DNA of 64,000 nt from Rhexocercosporidium sp. MPI-PUGE-AT-0058. Its lineage: Eukaryota; Ascomycota; Leotiomycetes; Helotiales. The notes under the pieces were generated by a model that saw nothing but the letters and a program-made list of their open reading frames with translations, ran no database searches and had not been told where the DNA came from. The DNA lies in contig JAGTJL010000012.1 of NCBI GenBank assembly GCA_020746875.1, positions 1,054,001-1,118,000 on the forward strand, in the 5' to 3' direction. The first letter of the stretch is position 1. Each line of letters starts with the position of its first letter. Shown in pieces: positions 35,672 through 46,790 of the stretch. A program made the translations under genes and the position numbers.

Positions 35672-36965
35672 GAGATTGGAGAGAGTAGGAGAGTAGGAGG
35701 GGGAGGACAGAGATTGGATGGTGGGTTTGGATTTGGATTTTAGATGGTTCTTCTTTATTCTGTTTTTTGTCTTGCTTCTTTGGAGGATTGCATTGAAGGC
35801 CGCGGGCGAGAAAAAGAATTTTGGCATAGCATTGCACGGTATGAGCATCGGGATGGCGGACTGGTACTGCATGGGATAGCATTGCATATTCAGACTTGGG
35901 CACTGAGAAATAGAAAGTATTGATTGCGTTTGCACTCGCCCTCGTTTGAGCAATCCTTGAGATTTTGAAGTGATGTTTATTGGGCTAGCAGACGACTTTT
36001 GCTACATTATTGAAACAACGATATACAATTCCGCGTTTTAGAACTTGAAGCGACTCGTTGCCCCCTTCACCTTCAGAGCAAACAAGCAACACACTGAAAC
36101 TTTCTCCAAGCCCCAGAAGAGGTATCTATCGTAGACTGTATTCCTCACTCAGGTACTATCTCCATCACGATTGCTGATGTGCCTCTGCTCTAGCGAGGGA
36201 AGTGCTGGGGACCTTGTCGATGACTACACATCATCCACCTGCGACGGACACGTCCTTCTGTCAACAGCCACGTCCCCTATCCTCCGCACCCTCGATATCT
36301 TATATATATCTTCGCTCTCCTGAGGCCTCGATATCCTCAATATAGCCCTCGGCTTACCTGCGCCGACTGAACAGCAAACAGCATGATATCAAGAGCAGAG
36401 CAGCGAAGGCAGAATAGGCATGAGAACGACAGAAATATAGGATGATTTGCAACCTATGGACGGAATGGTATATAGGTGAGGATAGAACGGCGGTAAGGGG
36501 AATTGAATCGAGATAGCAGGCATGCCAGGAGAATGAATACAAGCAATGAGAGATCTAAGACATGTCGGAAGGAAACGAATGATCGCGGACCGGAAGAGAT
36601 ATCAAGGGATACACTGGCGAGAGGACAGCTATGTGTACCAGAGGAAGAAGTGGAGACAAAGACATACACATAAGACTAGCACTAGGAAACATAACAGAGA
36701 CAGTGCTTGCTGGGGTCTTGCTTGCCGATAGGAAATTGAGTGAAGTCGCCTCCTTACATGCAGCAAATGTTAATTGTATTTCTCTAAATGCCAAATCTCG
36801 CTTTTCCGCCGTATATCTTAAAACCAAAGATCTATCTTATCCCACTAAAAGGCAAAAGAACCCTCTAGAAATCCAGGAAAATAACAACTTGCCTCCCCAT
36901 CAACACCATTTCCTCTACCACATAACCACAGTCAGCCCGCCAAATGATCCTGTTTCGTCCACCAA
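35672..36965. other. Spacer, no gene supported
   Basis: It begins with the 3' end of the small secreted protein gene and ends at the stop of the MYND gene. Open frames on both strands (for example 35399-35953 on -, mostly antisense to the secreted protein) look incidental. Confidence 0.5.
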
Positions 36966-37946
36966 CTACTCTTCAGGCTCCACAAGGCCCTTCTTGCAAA
37001 TATGCTTATGATACTTCCAATCCGCCTTCTGATGATCCTTCCCACAATACCTCTGAATCTTACAACTCGCGCACACTGTCAACCTACTCGCCCCAGTCAC
37101 CGTACAAGAAACGACTCCACAAACCAGCGCATCCTCCTGGAACTTCCTCATCATCCCAATCATCTCGGGTTCCATCCCATTAATCTGACCGACCATACGT
37201 TCACACGCATTCCTAATCGTCTTGACATTGCTGTTCCGGTATGTCTTCTTCCACTCCTTTAGTTTCGGGATCAGGTCTTTGATTTGTGGGTGCAGGGACG
37301 GCATCTCGGCGCGGTAGAGGAGCATCGTCGAGAGGAATTGGAGGACGCTGCCGAAATCCTCAGCGAACCCAGCAGGGGGGAAGGAGCCGAATGCGGGTCG
37401 GACAACATCGCGCATGCCGTCGTGGAAGTCGGGGGTCAGGAGCTTTTCGATCAGGTTGTTGGTCAGGGTTGGGTGGGCGGCGATGCGCTTGCAGACGTCG
37501 GGGGAGGTGGTGAGGAAGTTGAGGAGGAGGAGGGCGTTGGAGAGGTAGCTGAGAGGAACAAATCAGTTTCATGATCGTAGATTGCCTGGAAATCGGGTGA
37601 AAGTAGATACAAGAAGCCCTAAGAAATGTTTGGTAGGCAGCATTGCTCTTCTTCACCGTCCCATACTTGAAGTGAAAAAAAAAACAGCTCGGTCAACTCA
37701 CTACTGAGGCGAAGATTTATCTTGCAAAGATGGATCATCACCGACCTGATACTCGATAAGAGCATCAATGTACTGCGAAGCGATCTGGGAGACCTGGTGG
37801 TTTTGCGCAGACATTGGTTGGTGTTGAAGTGCGCCGACGATGTTTCCCAGCGGGACGGGAACTTCAGGAGCCAATTCTGGGTATTTGAGGGCGACATATC
37901 CGATGGAGTAGAGATCCAAGCCGTTGGGGAAGTTTGGAGGCGCCAT
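36966..37946 (-). CDS. MYND-type zinc-finger protein
   Basis: Exons 37946-37702 and 37548-36966 encode 275 residues; the intron has a perfect GTGAGT donor and a CTCTCAG acceptor. Most of the protein is helical with no known domain (NFPNGLDLYSIGYVALKYPE, YLSNALLLLNFLTTSPDVCKRI, FGSVLQFLSTMLLYRAEMPS). A C-terminal MYND finger follows (about residues 225-268): CGVVSC...CASCKIQRYCGKDHQKADWKYHKHIC, with the expected Cys and His ligands. MYND fingers bind proline-rich peptides. In fungi such small MYND proteins are mostly uncharacterised. Other splicing, including a nine-base micro-exon, also keeps frame, but the single-intron model is simplest. Confidence 0.85.
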
Positions 37947-38370
37947 GATTATGGAGAATGGTTGATTTTGGTATGATAGAGGGTGGAGGAGCTTAGATTT
38001 CGAGGAGCTGATGAGTGCTCGTGATGTTGGAATCTTGTAGAATTGGGAGAACGCGGGCTTAACGCGTGGTGTGGTGTCAATTGAGGGGTAATTTATACGC
38101 TAGCGTTCGCTAAAGACACCCCTGGTTTGTTGATTTTAGGAGCTGAGGATTGCTTCTCAACCCAGCAAAGAATAAAAGGTATCGAGTAAGATTTCATTCG
38201 AGATGGGCTTAAAGTCCTTTATTGAATTTTGTTGTCAATTATTAGAGTGCTAGTGAATGCAATCGCTGTCTATTTCCACAAAGTGAAATGAGCTTCCATC
38301 TTTCCCAAAAATCATCACCCAGCATCCATGAAATGCAGCTAGACAACGCTAATTACTTATCAAAGACATC
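37947..38370. other. Spacer between MYND and tyrosinase genes
   Basis: Promoter side of the MYND gene and 3' side of the tyrosinase gene. Nothing else is seen. Confidence 0.5.
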
Positions 38371-40782
38371 TTAAGCAGCACCTGCATATCCTCCAGCACG
38401 ACCAGTGGTGATCTCCGGATGCAATGTCATCTGTCCATACGAAGGCAGCTCAGTGATGTCTGCGCTCCTCATAACCACTTCCTCTTGTACTCGGATGTCC
38501 AAGCTAGGGATGTTTTCGACTGGGACGACAGTTCCATCAAACTACACACACAAGTCAGTCCTCATATATTCCATGTCTTCTCATGAGTGAATACCTTTTG
38601 CACTCTCCACTGCAAAGCTCTTCTCAAGAACTTTCGCACGCCATGGATATCAGCCGCATCTCTACCCAAATGAGCCAATCCATTCACCAAGCTGACTTCA
38701 GAGTACGCGATGACCTCAGGATATTGAGCGCCGCCCGAGTGTGGAGGTGGAAAGATAGGGATATATCCAATACAACTCGGAGCCATGAGCCAGTCTTTGG
38801 GATCCTCAGGCACAGTGTCGAGGAACAAGCGAATGATGAATCGCTCGCCATCGAGATCAAACTTCGATACCTTAATTCCAACGGACCATTCTGTGGCCTG
38901 ATTGTTTGGAACGTGTGTTCTAGACTCCATCTCTCCGGTTCTGGGATTGATTCGGGCTCCGTTGGGATTGTATAGCCTATTGATTGCAGCGGTGACGCTG
39001 GCTTTCAATTGTGCTGGCGATTGAAGCCAATCCTGAATCTCGGGATACGTGTACCCAAAGGTGCTTATCTGTCGGGCGGATGTGGAAGTGAAGTACGGTC
39101 CAGCGCCGGTTGGAGCGAATGGCTCGAGGGGAGTGGAGAGCGTGTCGAGCGAGTTTGGCGTCAATGCGTATGTGCCAGACTGCTCAATCTGCGGAGTGAG
39201 GTAGGAATTCGGGTTGATAGCTTGGTAGAGCGCAAAAAGTCTGTCGACGTTTGCGTGATGAAGCCAGCTAAATGTATGTTAACAAGCTTCCAATGCCTTT
39301 ATCAAGCGCGGTTAATCGCCCCTATTTCTAGACATTGTTGACATACAAGATAGGGTCGAAAGCCGAGTAGCTCAAGATCGACATATGACCACCTGTCAAT
39401 CCAATACAGCCATGTACTTGATTGTGAACAGATTCAATTGAGGTTCCTGGGGTGGCGGTAGTTCCAAACTCATTGAAAGAAGCAGGTTTGACCAAAGCAT
39501 AGTACTTGGTAACTAATTAGCTTAATTACTCAAGGAAACGGGAAGGAAAGGTTCATTCTGCCAAGAAAGAGCATTGGGATGATACTTACAGCACCACTCA
39601 TGAGATTGCTTCTTAGCAGCGCGTTATTCGCCGTATCAGGGTCTGACGGCGAATTCTGGGTATCCGGAGCTCCCCGCACAGTATATGGGTATCTGGCAAG
39701 CCAAGCATCACCAGCTACACTGTTGTCCGCAGGGAAGTATACAGGGTCGAGAGGGAACTTCTGGAACTTGTAACGATACATTGGATTTCTGACACTTTGG
39801 ATACCCAAGCCTGTTGTAATGGTGACATTGGGTTGGTTGACAACAACTGGCATGGTTGGAATGGCAGCCCAGTCCCAGTATGGAATTCGGAAATTGTTTG
39901 CTGCAACCTGTGGAGGACGCCCTTGGTTACCAGGCTGTCTGGTAGGTTCGGTGGTGTGGTGTAAACGTACCTGGTATGTGGCTTGCAGAGATGGGGGTAT
40001 GTCTTGACAAGATCTTGAACAGTAGCACCTATCAATTGCTAAGTGGTTGTTAGAGTTGCTGCAGTGGGGCGGGTTTGGAATTCTCACTTCGTACAGCGCC
40101 AGGTAAGGACGATGCCAGGGCAGGAAGAGAACAGAATCTGCACAAGGTTAGTGCCGTGTCATATTTCATCTGCCAGTTATTTGTTTAAATGGTAATCTTT
40201 GATCTCACTATGGGTGCAATAGCCAGTTGTCGGTGCTCCTGGGCCCTGAGCAGCATCACCCCAAGGGATATACGGTCCTATATCCTCTTAGTTGATTGAC
40301 AGACAAATATTCCCAGTTTCCTCTGCAGACTCGCAGAATTAAGGAAGATCCAGAAATTTACTCACGTCCATGGATACCAGCAATCTGGAAGTAAGAGAGA
40401 AAGAAGTCCTCTGGCTTATCTTGGAGAGCGTTGAGACCTTGTATATAGAGAGACCTGGACAAGAAAGATGTTAGCACCTGTTGGTTAACTGAACAAGATT
40501 CATGAATGAGCTCAGCATATGATACTCGGCAGCGCCAGTTAGAAATCAAGGACAACGACACGTTTAGTCCTCAAGAATCTCAACGGAATGCCTGATGGGG
40601 TAGGCTTCTCACCATGCTGGGACATCCTTCTGGAGATCAAGGATGTTTCGTCGCATTGGTCGCGGGGAACCTGATTGTCTCTTGATGCCGGTATGCGTAC
40701 CATTGACGGCGAATTTAGTGGGAATGGCGACCGCAAGGCATGACGCGACCAAGGTCAGGACGGTAACGAGTTGATGAAGCAT
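38371..40782 (-). CDS. Tyrosinase (type 3 copper polyphenol oxidase)
   Basis: Nine exons: 40782-40613, 40454-40366, 40277-40209, 40137-40088, 40038-39967, 39907-39590, 39504-39347, 39267-38595 and 38541-38371, giving 589 residues. A signal peptide (MLHQLVTVLTLVASCLAVAI) suggests secretion. CuA ligands are His85 (IAGIHGRPY), His109 and His118 ([21 protein letters not shown]); Cys107 is placed to make the Cys-His thioether of fungal tyrosinases. CuB ligands are His283 and His287 (SVHNQVHG) and the His of FDPIFWLHHANVDRLF (about 312/313). The C-terminal domain includes RQISTFGYTYPEIQDW and a beta-rich lid-like part. It oxidises mono- and diphenols to quinones (melanin, phenolic breakdown). The intron at 39967 uses a GTTTAC donor; all other donors are GTGAG, GTAAG or GTATn. 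All phases agree. Confidence 0.93.
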
Positions 40783-42080
40783 CTTGAAGGTAAAGAAGGC
40801 TTGGCTGTCAAAAAGCAGGAATTTCAGATGGTTGACGTTTATAACAGAATTGTGGACAACTGTGACGTTGAAGTTGTTGCTTGGGGTCTAAACATGGCAT
40901 GGCAACAAACGAACAGCTGGGATATATTCTTTTCGCCCTAGTGCGGTGACTCGCTTGCTTTATTTTGATGCCGTTGCGGAAGAGTTCAGCCTTGCCAGCC
41001 GAGGTGACGCTGCCTTGTGAGGAGTTTGGTATCCAACAACCCAGCGCGTCACTGCATGGACATGCTTTCAAAATCACACAGGAACCACGAGGTTTTTCTG
41101 TACTCTTGTGTAACGATGTGGTGTTGCCGAAACCAAAACAAGATCACTGCCCATATCTACCTTCCTTCACCCACGTCATATCATCTTTCCTTCTCGCGGA
41201 TCTAGCTTCATCAAATAGATCCTCAACTTTCAGTCAAATAAAGCATTAAAAATTGCAGGAGGGAAGCCTAGCAACGGCTGCTTCTCAAGATCAGCCATCA
41301 TATCAACCAAGTAGCGCTTCAACTTTTGCTGTGCCACCAAGCTCCATGGCAACCGGACCGCACATCTCAACGTGTTTGTGTAATTATGAACCCCGCACGT
41401 GCCAAAGCCATTACACCGCAACTACTGTCGATCAGATGGTTTGCATATTGGTTCATCCTCGACTCCGTTCTGGTAAAGATGCAAAACAATCGGAAGTCGG
41501 CGCAGACCGGTTACGTGCATACACGAAGAACTTTCCAAGACCCATGATGCGAGCCGGGAGGACAGGTGACGAACGGTTTTAATGGGAAGATTGGTTTGAT
41601 GCGGTATTTTTGAGCGGTGTGTGTAGACGAGATTGTGGTACGAATATCGACGGATTTGATGGTATCCAGACATGTTTCTTTGTGGAGATGATAACGAAGT
41701 CTTGTCGGACAATTTCTTCAGCACTGGTTTGCTAGCAGTCATGCGGGGTTCCGTTCCACAAGTCTCAGTATCAAGTCGAGGAGTCTTCTAGTGGGCTCAA
41801 CTTCATGCTGTACATTCTCGTCTGAAGATCGGATGGCAGTGGACTTGAAAAGACTGACTCGCATTTGAAAGTTACTTCACAGAAGGATCACCGTCCCACC
41901 AACGTATACACCGTCCAAACGGGCCGATATGTACTATCTCGAATCATTCCAACTCTCATACATGCCACTCTTTGAACCCTAGAAGGTCCTGATGCAAGGT
42001 ACTTGCGTTCTTCCTGTCGGCTAGTCAATCACAGCAGCAAGCCAAGATTGTTACTCCAGAGTTCCATGCCGAATGTGATG
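40783..42080. other. Spacer upstream of tyrosinase
   Basis: No supported gene. Frames at 41253-41582 (+) and 41422-41742 (-) overlap on opposite strands, show no domain and are probably chance. Confidence 0.45.
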
Positions 42081-42898
42081 TTAGAATTTGGGAATCATAA
42101 AGCCGACGAGCTCATACATCAGAGACATAGCTTCGAAGGAGACAAGTACAATACTGTACTTCCATGCCGTGCTAATCGAATGACATGTTTGCGCGAAATC
42201 AAGAGCGTCACTCAAGATTTGAGATTTCTGGTTGTCGCAAGACCATGACCTGAAGTAATTAATGAGTTTTGAAGTGCATAACGCTCGTGGCCACATACCA
42301 AAGATCGTTGGGAAATGCCGCTCCATTCTTGAGGACGAGACACGCACTCAAAGCTATTGCAAAGCTGACGCCAATACCAAGCAGGAGAGCATAGCATGGC
42401 TTGCGGCTTTTCAGTGCCTGTTGACTATCTTAGTAGAGACAGTATTGAGGGGGAACAATGTACTTTTTTCGACAAGCAGCAGAAGATAACAACAAGCACG
42501 AGATTGGAGACCAAATATGTCCCTATTAATGCAACGAAGACTGTACACGATCGGGTTGTGACAGTCCTTGTTCCTGGAATGGAATCCAGTGGATGGCCTG
42601 CGGTTTTCTGTGCTGACCAAAATGCAACCACTGGATATAGAATCAAGTAGAGTGATAAAGTCGCATGTATGATTACGGCAAGGCGGAGACTTTGCTGGAC
42701 TTCTCGGAAGAATAATTTCGCATGAGGCATCTCTTTGACGGCACTGAGCTGTTGGCGGAGCTCTAAATTAAGCGGTGTCATCTGCCGATATTCTCGCTTC
42801 CCTTCATCTGGATTATCCTGTTGATAATCAAAAGATCGGAGCGCATCTTTGTCAGCATACTCCGAAGCAGTCCTAGAGGTTTTGGCGTGCGGCATCAT
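42081..42898 (-). CDS. Orphan multi-pass membrane protein, three exons
   Basis: Exons 42898-42464, 42417-42299 and 42249-42081 encode 240 residues, with introns of only 46 and 49 bp that have good donors, acceptors and consistent phases. A polar N-terminus of about 70 residues (MMPHAKTSRTASEYADKD) precedes helices near LRLAVIIHATLSLYLILYPVVAFW, CTVFVALIGTYLVSNLVLVVIFCCL and YALLLGIGVSFAIALSACLVL. A last amphipathic or membrane segment near WKYSIVLVSFEAMSLMYELVGFMI ends in a short tail, IPKF. The repeated motif MPHAK occurs twice in the N-terminal part. I recognise no family. The splice-frame agreement across all three exons is the main support. Position beside a transposon and on the fast-evolving side of the window fits a lineage-specific gene. 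Confidence 0.65.
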
Positions 42899-43933
42899 CT
42901 CTACAAGTGCTGTCAGTTTCTGTCCTAGGCCTGGTATCAAGAAATGTCTTCACTGATGGTAGCATCTAGTCTTACTTTGAATATCTGGCATATCTGCAAA
43001 TTCTCGAACCTGTTCTGTATTGATAGTTGTTTCGAAAGCGGACAAGACAATATCATCGGTTGGGTGAGTATCCGAGGGTGTCAGAGGGTTGTTAAATTTG
43101 ATGATTGGCATGCACCTGAAGTACGAGAGATCGATGCAGGATAACAGGGTACTTTCTTGGAATGGGACTCGTCTGTGCTTCGTTCGAGCGATGTTGCTGC
43201 TAGACTGATAAGTTGGCCCTGCTCAAGGGAGCGTCTGCAGGCAATGAGTAACTAAGAACGATTCTGGGCAAATATGTTGTACGATGAAGAATGTGTTAGC
43301 TTTGAGGCCTATGTAATGTCGACGAAAGAAAGGAACTTCACGTTAGGTATAGGTTTCATCGATCTTTTGCAGGTAGGAGCGACCATGAAATTCTTGGTAG
43401 ACAGATAGAAAGTTCATTAAGCACCCACTGTACTTGAGGAGCGACGAAGTTGACCAACTGACAACTCGGAGTCTCCTAAAGCAAGAGCGACTCAGTCTCC
43501 CAGAAAGAAAGTTTCTGCGATTCTAGAGCCCAGAGCCGGTCAAAATTGCCGGTACGTCTATTCAATCTCCGATCAGCATACCACCACAGCATCTGAAATA
43601 ACCTGCACTTCCGCCTCAGCACTTATCCATATGAACAATGACATTAAACCCCTCCAATCCAAAATTCTGTCCGCCTACCGCATAACGAAGCCAGTGCAAA
43701 TTCCTACAGCCTGCGTGGATGATACCCTGAGCATACGCACCAAGCGTGCTACACATCGGGTGAACGTCGAAAGTATTCTACAGAAACCTAATCAGCACCC
43801 ATACTCATCCAACCTCCACCTGTCCTCCACAAATACTTCTAGGCTATTAATAAACGAATACTAAGGTCATTGCACGCATAAATCCCAGCGCCATAAGAAT
43901 AGCTCACTCGATGGCAGCTTTGCGGAGAGAGCG
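42899..43933. other. Spacer between the orphan gene and the transposon
   Basis: Promoter side of the orphan membrane gene, then sequence with no supported gene up to the left inverted repeat of the transposon. The frame 43631-43864 (+) has no features. Confidence 0.45.
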
Positions 43934-43976
43934 TATCCGATTTGGCGGTGGTTCGCGTACGACTTTTAGCGCCTTG
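43934..43976 (+). repeat. Left terminal inverted repeat with subterminal block
   Basis: It begins tatccgatttggcggtg and includes a subterminal cgacttttagcgccttggc. The matching right repeat is at 45914-45952; the spacing between the two blocks differs slightly, so the repeat is imperfect beyond its 17-base tip. Confidence 0.75.
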
Positions 43977-44399
43977 GCATACCCAAAATAGGAGGGGATT
44001 CGGATTGCAACCATAACATCTCTATTATTAACTATGATACCGGGCAAAACAAGTGCTGTCTTTACAAAGGGGAATATTACATATTTTATAGTCAAATCGT
44101 GTACTTTTCTTACATCCGGATCCTTTTAGATTTGGCGGTACGTTGATAGAAAGCTCCCCTAAAATCCTCCTCTTAATTCGTCGAGAAATGCCCTCAGTTT
44201 TACATACTACGCAGTTTTGGGGGTATTCTCTTTTTTCTAGTATATGTTCCTCCTTAGGAACTTCTATTAAAGGTGGGACGGATTCGCTATTTGCTCGTTT
44301 GCGCTTTATACGTACTTCCTGCCCACGGCGTAAATATTTATGTAGAATTTCCGTGTGAAACTCTTTCGAATCAGTCTATTTCTCTTTGTCAGGTACATT

Positions 44400-45840
44400 T
44401 GAGTGGAGGGAAAGCTTATAGGCGTTTATAAGAGTCGTATTAATGGCCCAATCTAAGAGCGAATGATGGCCGCTAAGCTTGACTTTTCGGGAGACGGTAT
44501 TTTGCTTTTTGAGCTGATTTTTTTTATTTACGGCGTTTATGTTGTGGTTGTATTTGTAGTCAAAGGACGGAATACCTAGCCAAGCTCTTGTTTGACCTTT
44601 AAACGGAGCTCTGGCGGTTTTAGCGGAAGAAGAGGTCTTTGACGGCCGTTTTCTGAGTACTTTTACTTTTTTTCGCTATTGTCGGTAGTCGATATAAATA
44701 ATATTAAAGCGTTGTCTTTCCAGGCAAACATATTGATTAATTCGTCGTCCGTTGGCTTAGCGTGTAATGTTCTCTATAGTATTACGTCCTTCTTAGCGTC
44801 TTCCTTCTTCATATCGCAGAATCGCTTTAAAATACCGGATTTTGTTATGCATGTGTCTGTGGCTCCCCATCCTCGCTCTCTGTTATACCTTAATAATTTG
44901 ACGTTTGTAAAAAGGTTGTTTAAGTAGATAAGAAAGCCTTTGCTTTGATTTGGAAGAGATTCTATTAAGTGAGCGACGATAGTAGAGGAATTGTTATTGC
45001 TAAGAGCTTTTGGTTGAGTAACCTTCTAAGGGCCTTTAGGTCTTCCTTTTTCTATTGGGTTTTTGATAGTCCTTTTGCGATGGAATACCTAATTTAAAAA
45101 GTAACCCTGTTGAGTAAGAACTCATATCTTATAGCCTTTCGGAATAGGCTTTCCCGGAATAGTAACAATATCATAAGATTTACCTTGAAATCGTGACATT
45201 GCCTTGTCCACTGCAATATCTCTTCCTGGAATCCAAAGCCGACGAGAGACCGTACGAATATGAGTCATAAGAGGTTCCATCTAAGTAAGTTAGTAAACGA
45301 AAGCTTATCTAGATTTGTATGGTAAACCCTATCAAATATAGACTTAAACTTGTGATCTGGCTCATCTGTCGTTAGTCGTAATGCCCTATGAATAGCCTCA
45401 AATCGCAAAAGACTTATAGTACTCTAAATATTAGGGTGACGAGGTTTATTGGGCTTATCCTTTTAATAATGAGAGAGTTGATTCTGAGGGTTGATTTCGA
45501 TATATATACGTATTCCTAAGTAGGCGTATGCCTCTCTTAATGTGATTGGTTTCCAATTATGCGCTCGGTCATGAGGTTTCCTTACGTAGTATGGCCGATT
45601 AGCGTGATCGTTTGTATTCTTAATGATAATATTCATTATCTCTTCCGGCCAGAATAAGTTAAATATCTGCCAGGCGTTTTTTGGAGTAATATGAGGGGGT
45701 AAATTAATACGAGGGGGAAAATCGGGTAAATCTATTGGTTTAAACCGTCGACCGGTGGATGTTGCTTGGGGCAAGTTAGGGCGTAAAGTAACAGGATTCG
45801 TGAAATTAGTAATAACGTTTTTTAATTGATTTGGTGGCAT
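44400..45840 (-). pseudogene. PiggyBac-type (DDE_Tnp_1_7) transposase remnant
   Basis: Translation from 45840 leftward gives the piggyBac transposase N-terminal part (FWPEEIMNIIIKNTN, TLREAYAYLGIRIYIEIN). After stops come LLRFEAIHRALRLTTDEPDH and the catalytic-core signatures IPGRDIAVDKAMSRF and IPKGYKI-x-VLTQQGYFLN-x-VFHRK. Further left are GWGATDTCI and MFAWKDNALILFIST. At least four stops fall at conserved codons: 45463-45465 (expected Trp), 45424-45426 (expected Gln), 45122-45124 (expected Trp) and 45089-45091 (expected Trp), and one frame change occurs near 45270. The stops need both C-to-T and G-to-A changes, as RIP produces. It is a dead transposase; the left boundary is approximate because the C-terminal part fades into noise. 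Confidence 0.78.
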
Positions 45841-45913
45841 ATTTGCGGTGTAGAATTGCGATTTATTAGAGTTGTTTATATGCTTTGTTTACTAGTATTT
45901 TGGTGGGATGCCC

Positions 45914-45952
45914 GCCAAGACGCTAAAAGTCGCTGCACCGCCAAATCGGATA
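45914..45952 (-). repeat. Right terminal inverted repeat with subterminal block
   Basis: Reverse complement of the left repeat: a 17-base identical tip and a subterminal block with one mismatch (tcttggc for ccttggc). Confidence 0.75.
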
Positions 45953-46105
45953 TTCACCAATCATGCTGCGAAGATAGCGGATCCCGTCTCCGATGACGGT
46001 TTGGTTGGTCATGTACCAGTCTTACCTAGGGACCGGGATACAGAGGATCTTAGTTGGGGCGGCCTACACTCAGTGTCAGTATCTCAATCCATTGTTATGC
46101 TGATT

Positions 46106-46409
46106 CTATGAATTGGCTTCTCTCACCTTTTCTCCAGCAACGAGTCCATCCTCCATGGTGCCTTCGTGTTCTGAGAAGAGTGGATTCTTGGCCGCTTGTG
46201 CGTAGATCTCTTTGACTGCACCAGTGGTTTGAGAGAGATGTTGTTAATTGTACCTTCGAGGCGCATGGGTACGAGAGGGTAGTTCAGAGGCATGCCAGTG
46301 TCTGAGGAGATTTGGATTTCTTGGGTAGGAGAGGCAGCGACTTCGACAAGGAGTAAACATACGGCGAGGAGCGTGGCGCGACTGTAACGAGAACGACGAT
46401 GAGCTTCAT
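46106..46409 (-). pseudogene. Frameshifted small secreted-protein gene remnant
   Basis: From ATG 46409 the minus strand encodes MKLIVVLVTVA, but the obvious continuation of a signal peptide (ATLLAVCLLLVEVAAS, then SDTGMPLNYPLVPMRLEGTINN) is in another frame. The C-terminal half (GAVKEIYAQAAKNPLFSEHEG to the stop at 46106) is in a third register. The second shift sits in a CTCTCT run near 46231-46238, where two bases too many would explain it. The order of parts is that of short fungal secreted proteins with a 'GTI...GTVKEIYAQ' core. It lies just outside the transposon right repeat. An unseen intron instead of the first shift is possible, so the call is tentative. Confidence 0.4.
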
Positions 46410-46790
46410 GTCGAAGGCAAGTTACTCAAAGTTGTGTTGTGAAAGGACGTTCCCGATTCTCGTTCTTGTTAGATGTGGATGAAGAGGTTCGTGGGTTGAG
46501 AATATTTCTGCTTTTATTCTTATCGAAACGTGAGGTTGTATTCAATGAAGGGAATTGGCTATCACCCAAACATAGGTGTGCAAAAGCGAATCTAATATTG
46601 AATATATTTATTCTTAGATTATCATTAGGCGAATTGAGGTCAGGAGACTCAATTCAGAATTTCAAAAGTTCTCGAGACCGATATGAACTCACCGGAATCG
46701 GGATCCAGAGCACCCAATTGAGGATGAAGCGGTGACGTACACGTTGCTTCATTGCTTCCAATTGGAATTGCCGATACATAGGCATGTGCC
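46410..46790. other. Short spacer, nothing seen
   Basis: Between the broken secreted-protein gene and the stop of the SDR gene. AT-rich, no feature. Confidence 0.5.

Larger units (their letters stand above)
43934..45952. mobile_element. Decayed piggyBac-type DNA transposon, about 2.0 kb
   Basis: The element is bounded by inverted repeats. The outer 17 bases at 43934-43950 are the exact reverse complement of 45936-45952, and a subterminal block (cgacttttagcg..ttggc, 43960-43976 against 45914-45932) is also shared in inverted order. A TA lies immediately outside the TCCGATTTGG tip on both sides. The canonical TTAA target of piggyBac is not visible. A degenerate piggyBac-type transposase runs on the minus strand inside. 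Base composition is AT-rich compared with the neighbours, as expected for an old or RIP-mutated element. An extra copy of gatttggcggtacg lies inside at about 44127-44140. It is almost certainly non-autonomous now. Confidence 0.75.

Noticed and set aside
35399..35953. Minus-strand frame over the small secreted protein
   Set aside because: It is antisense to a well-supported gene and has no features of its own.
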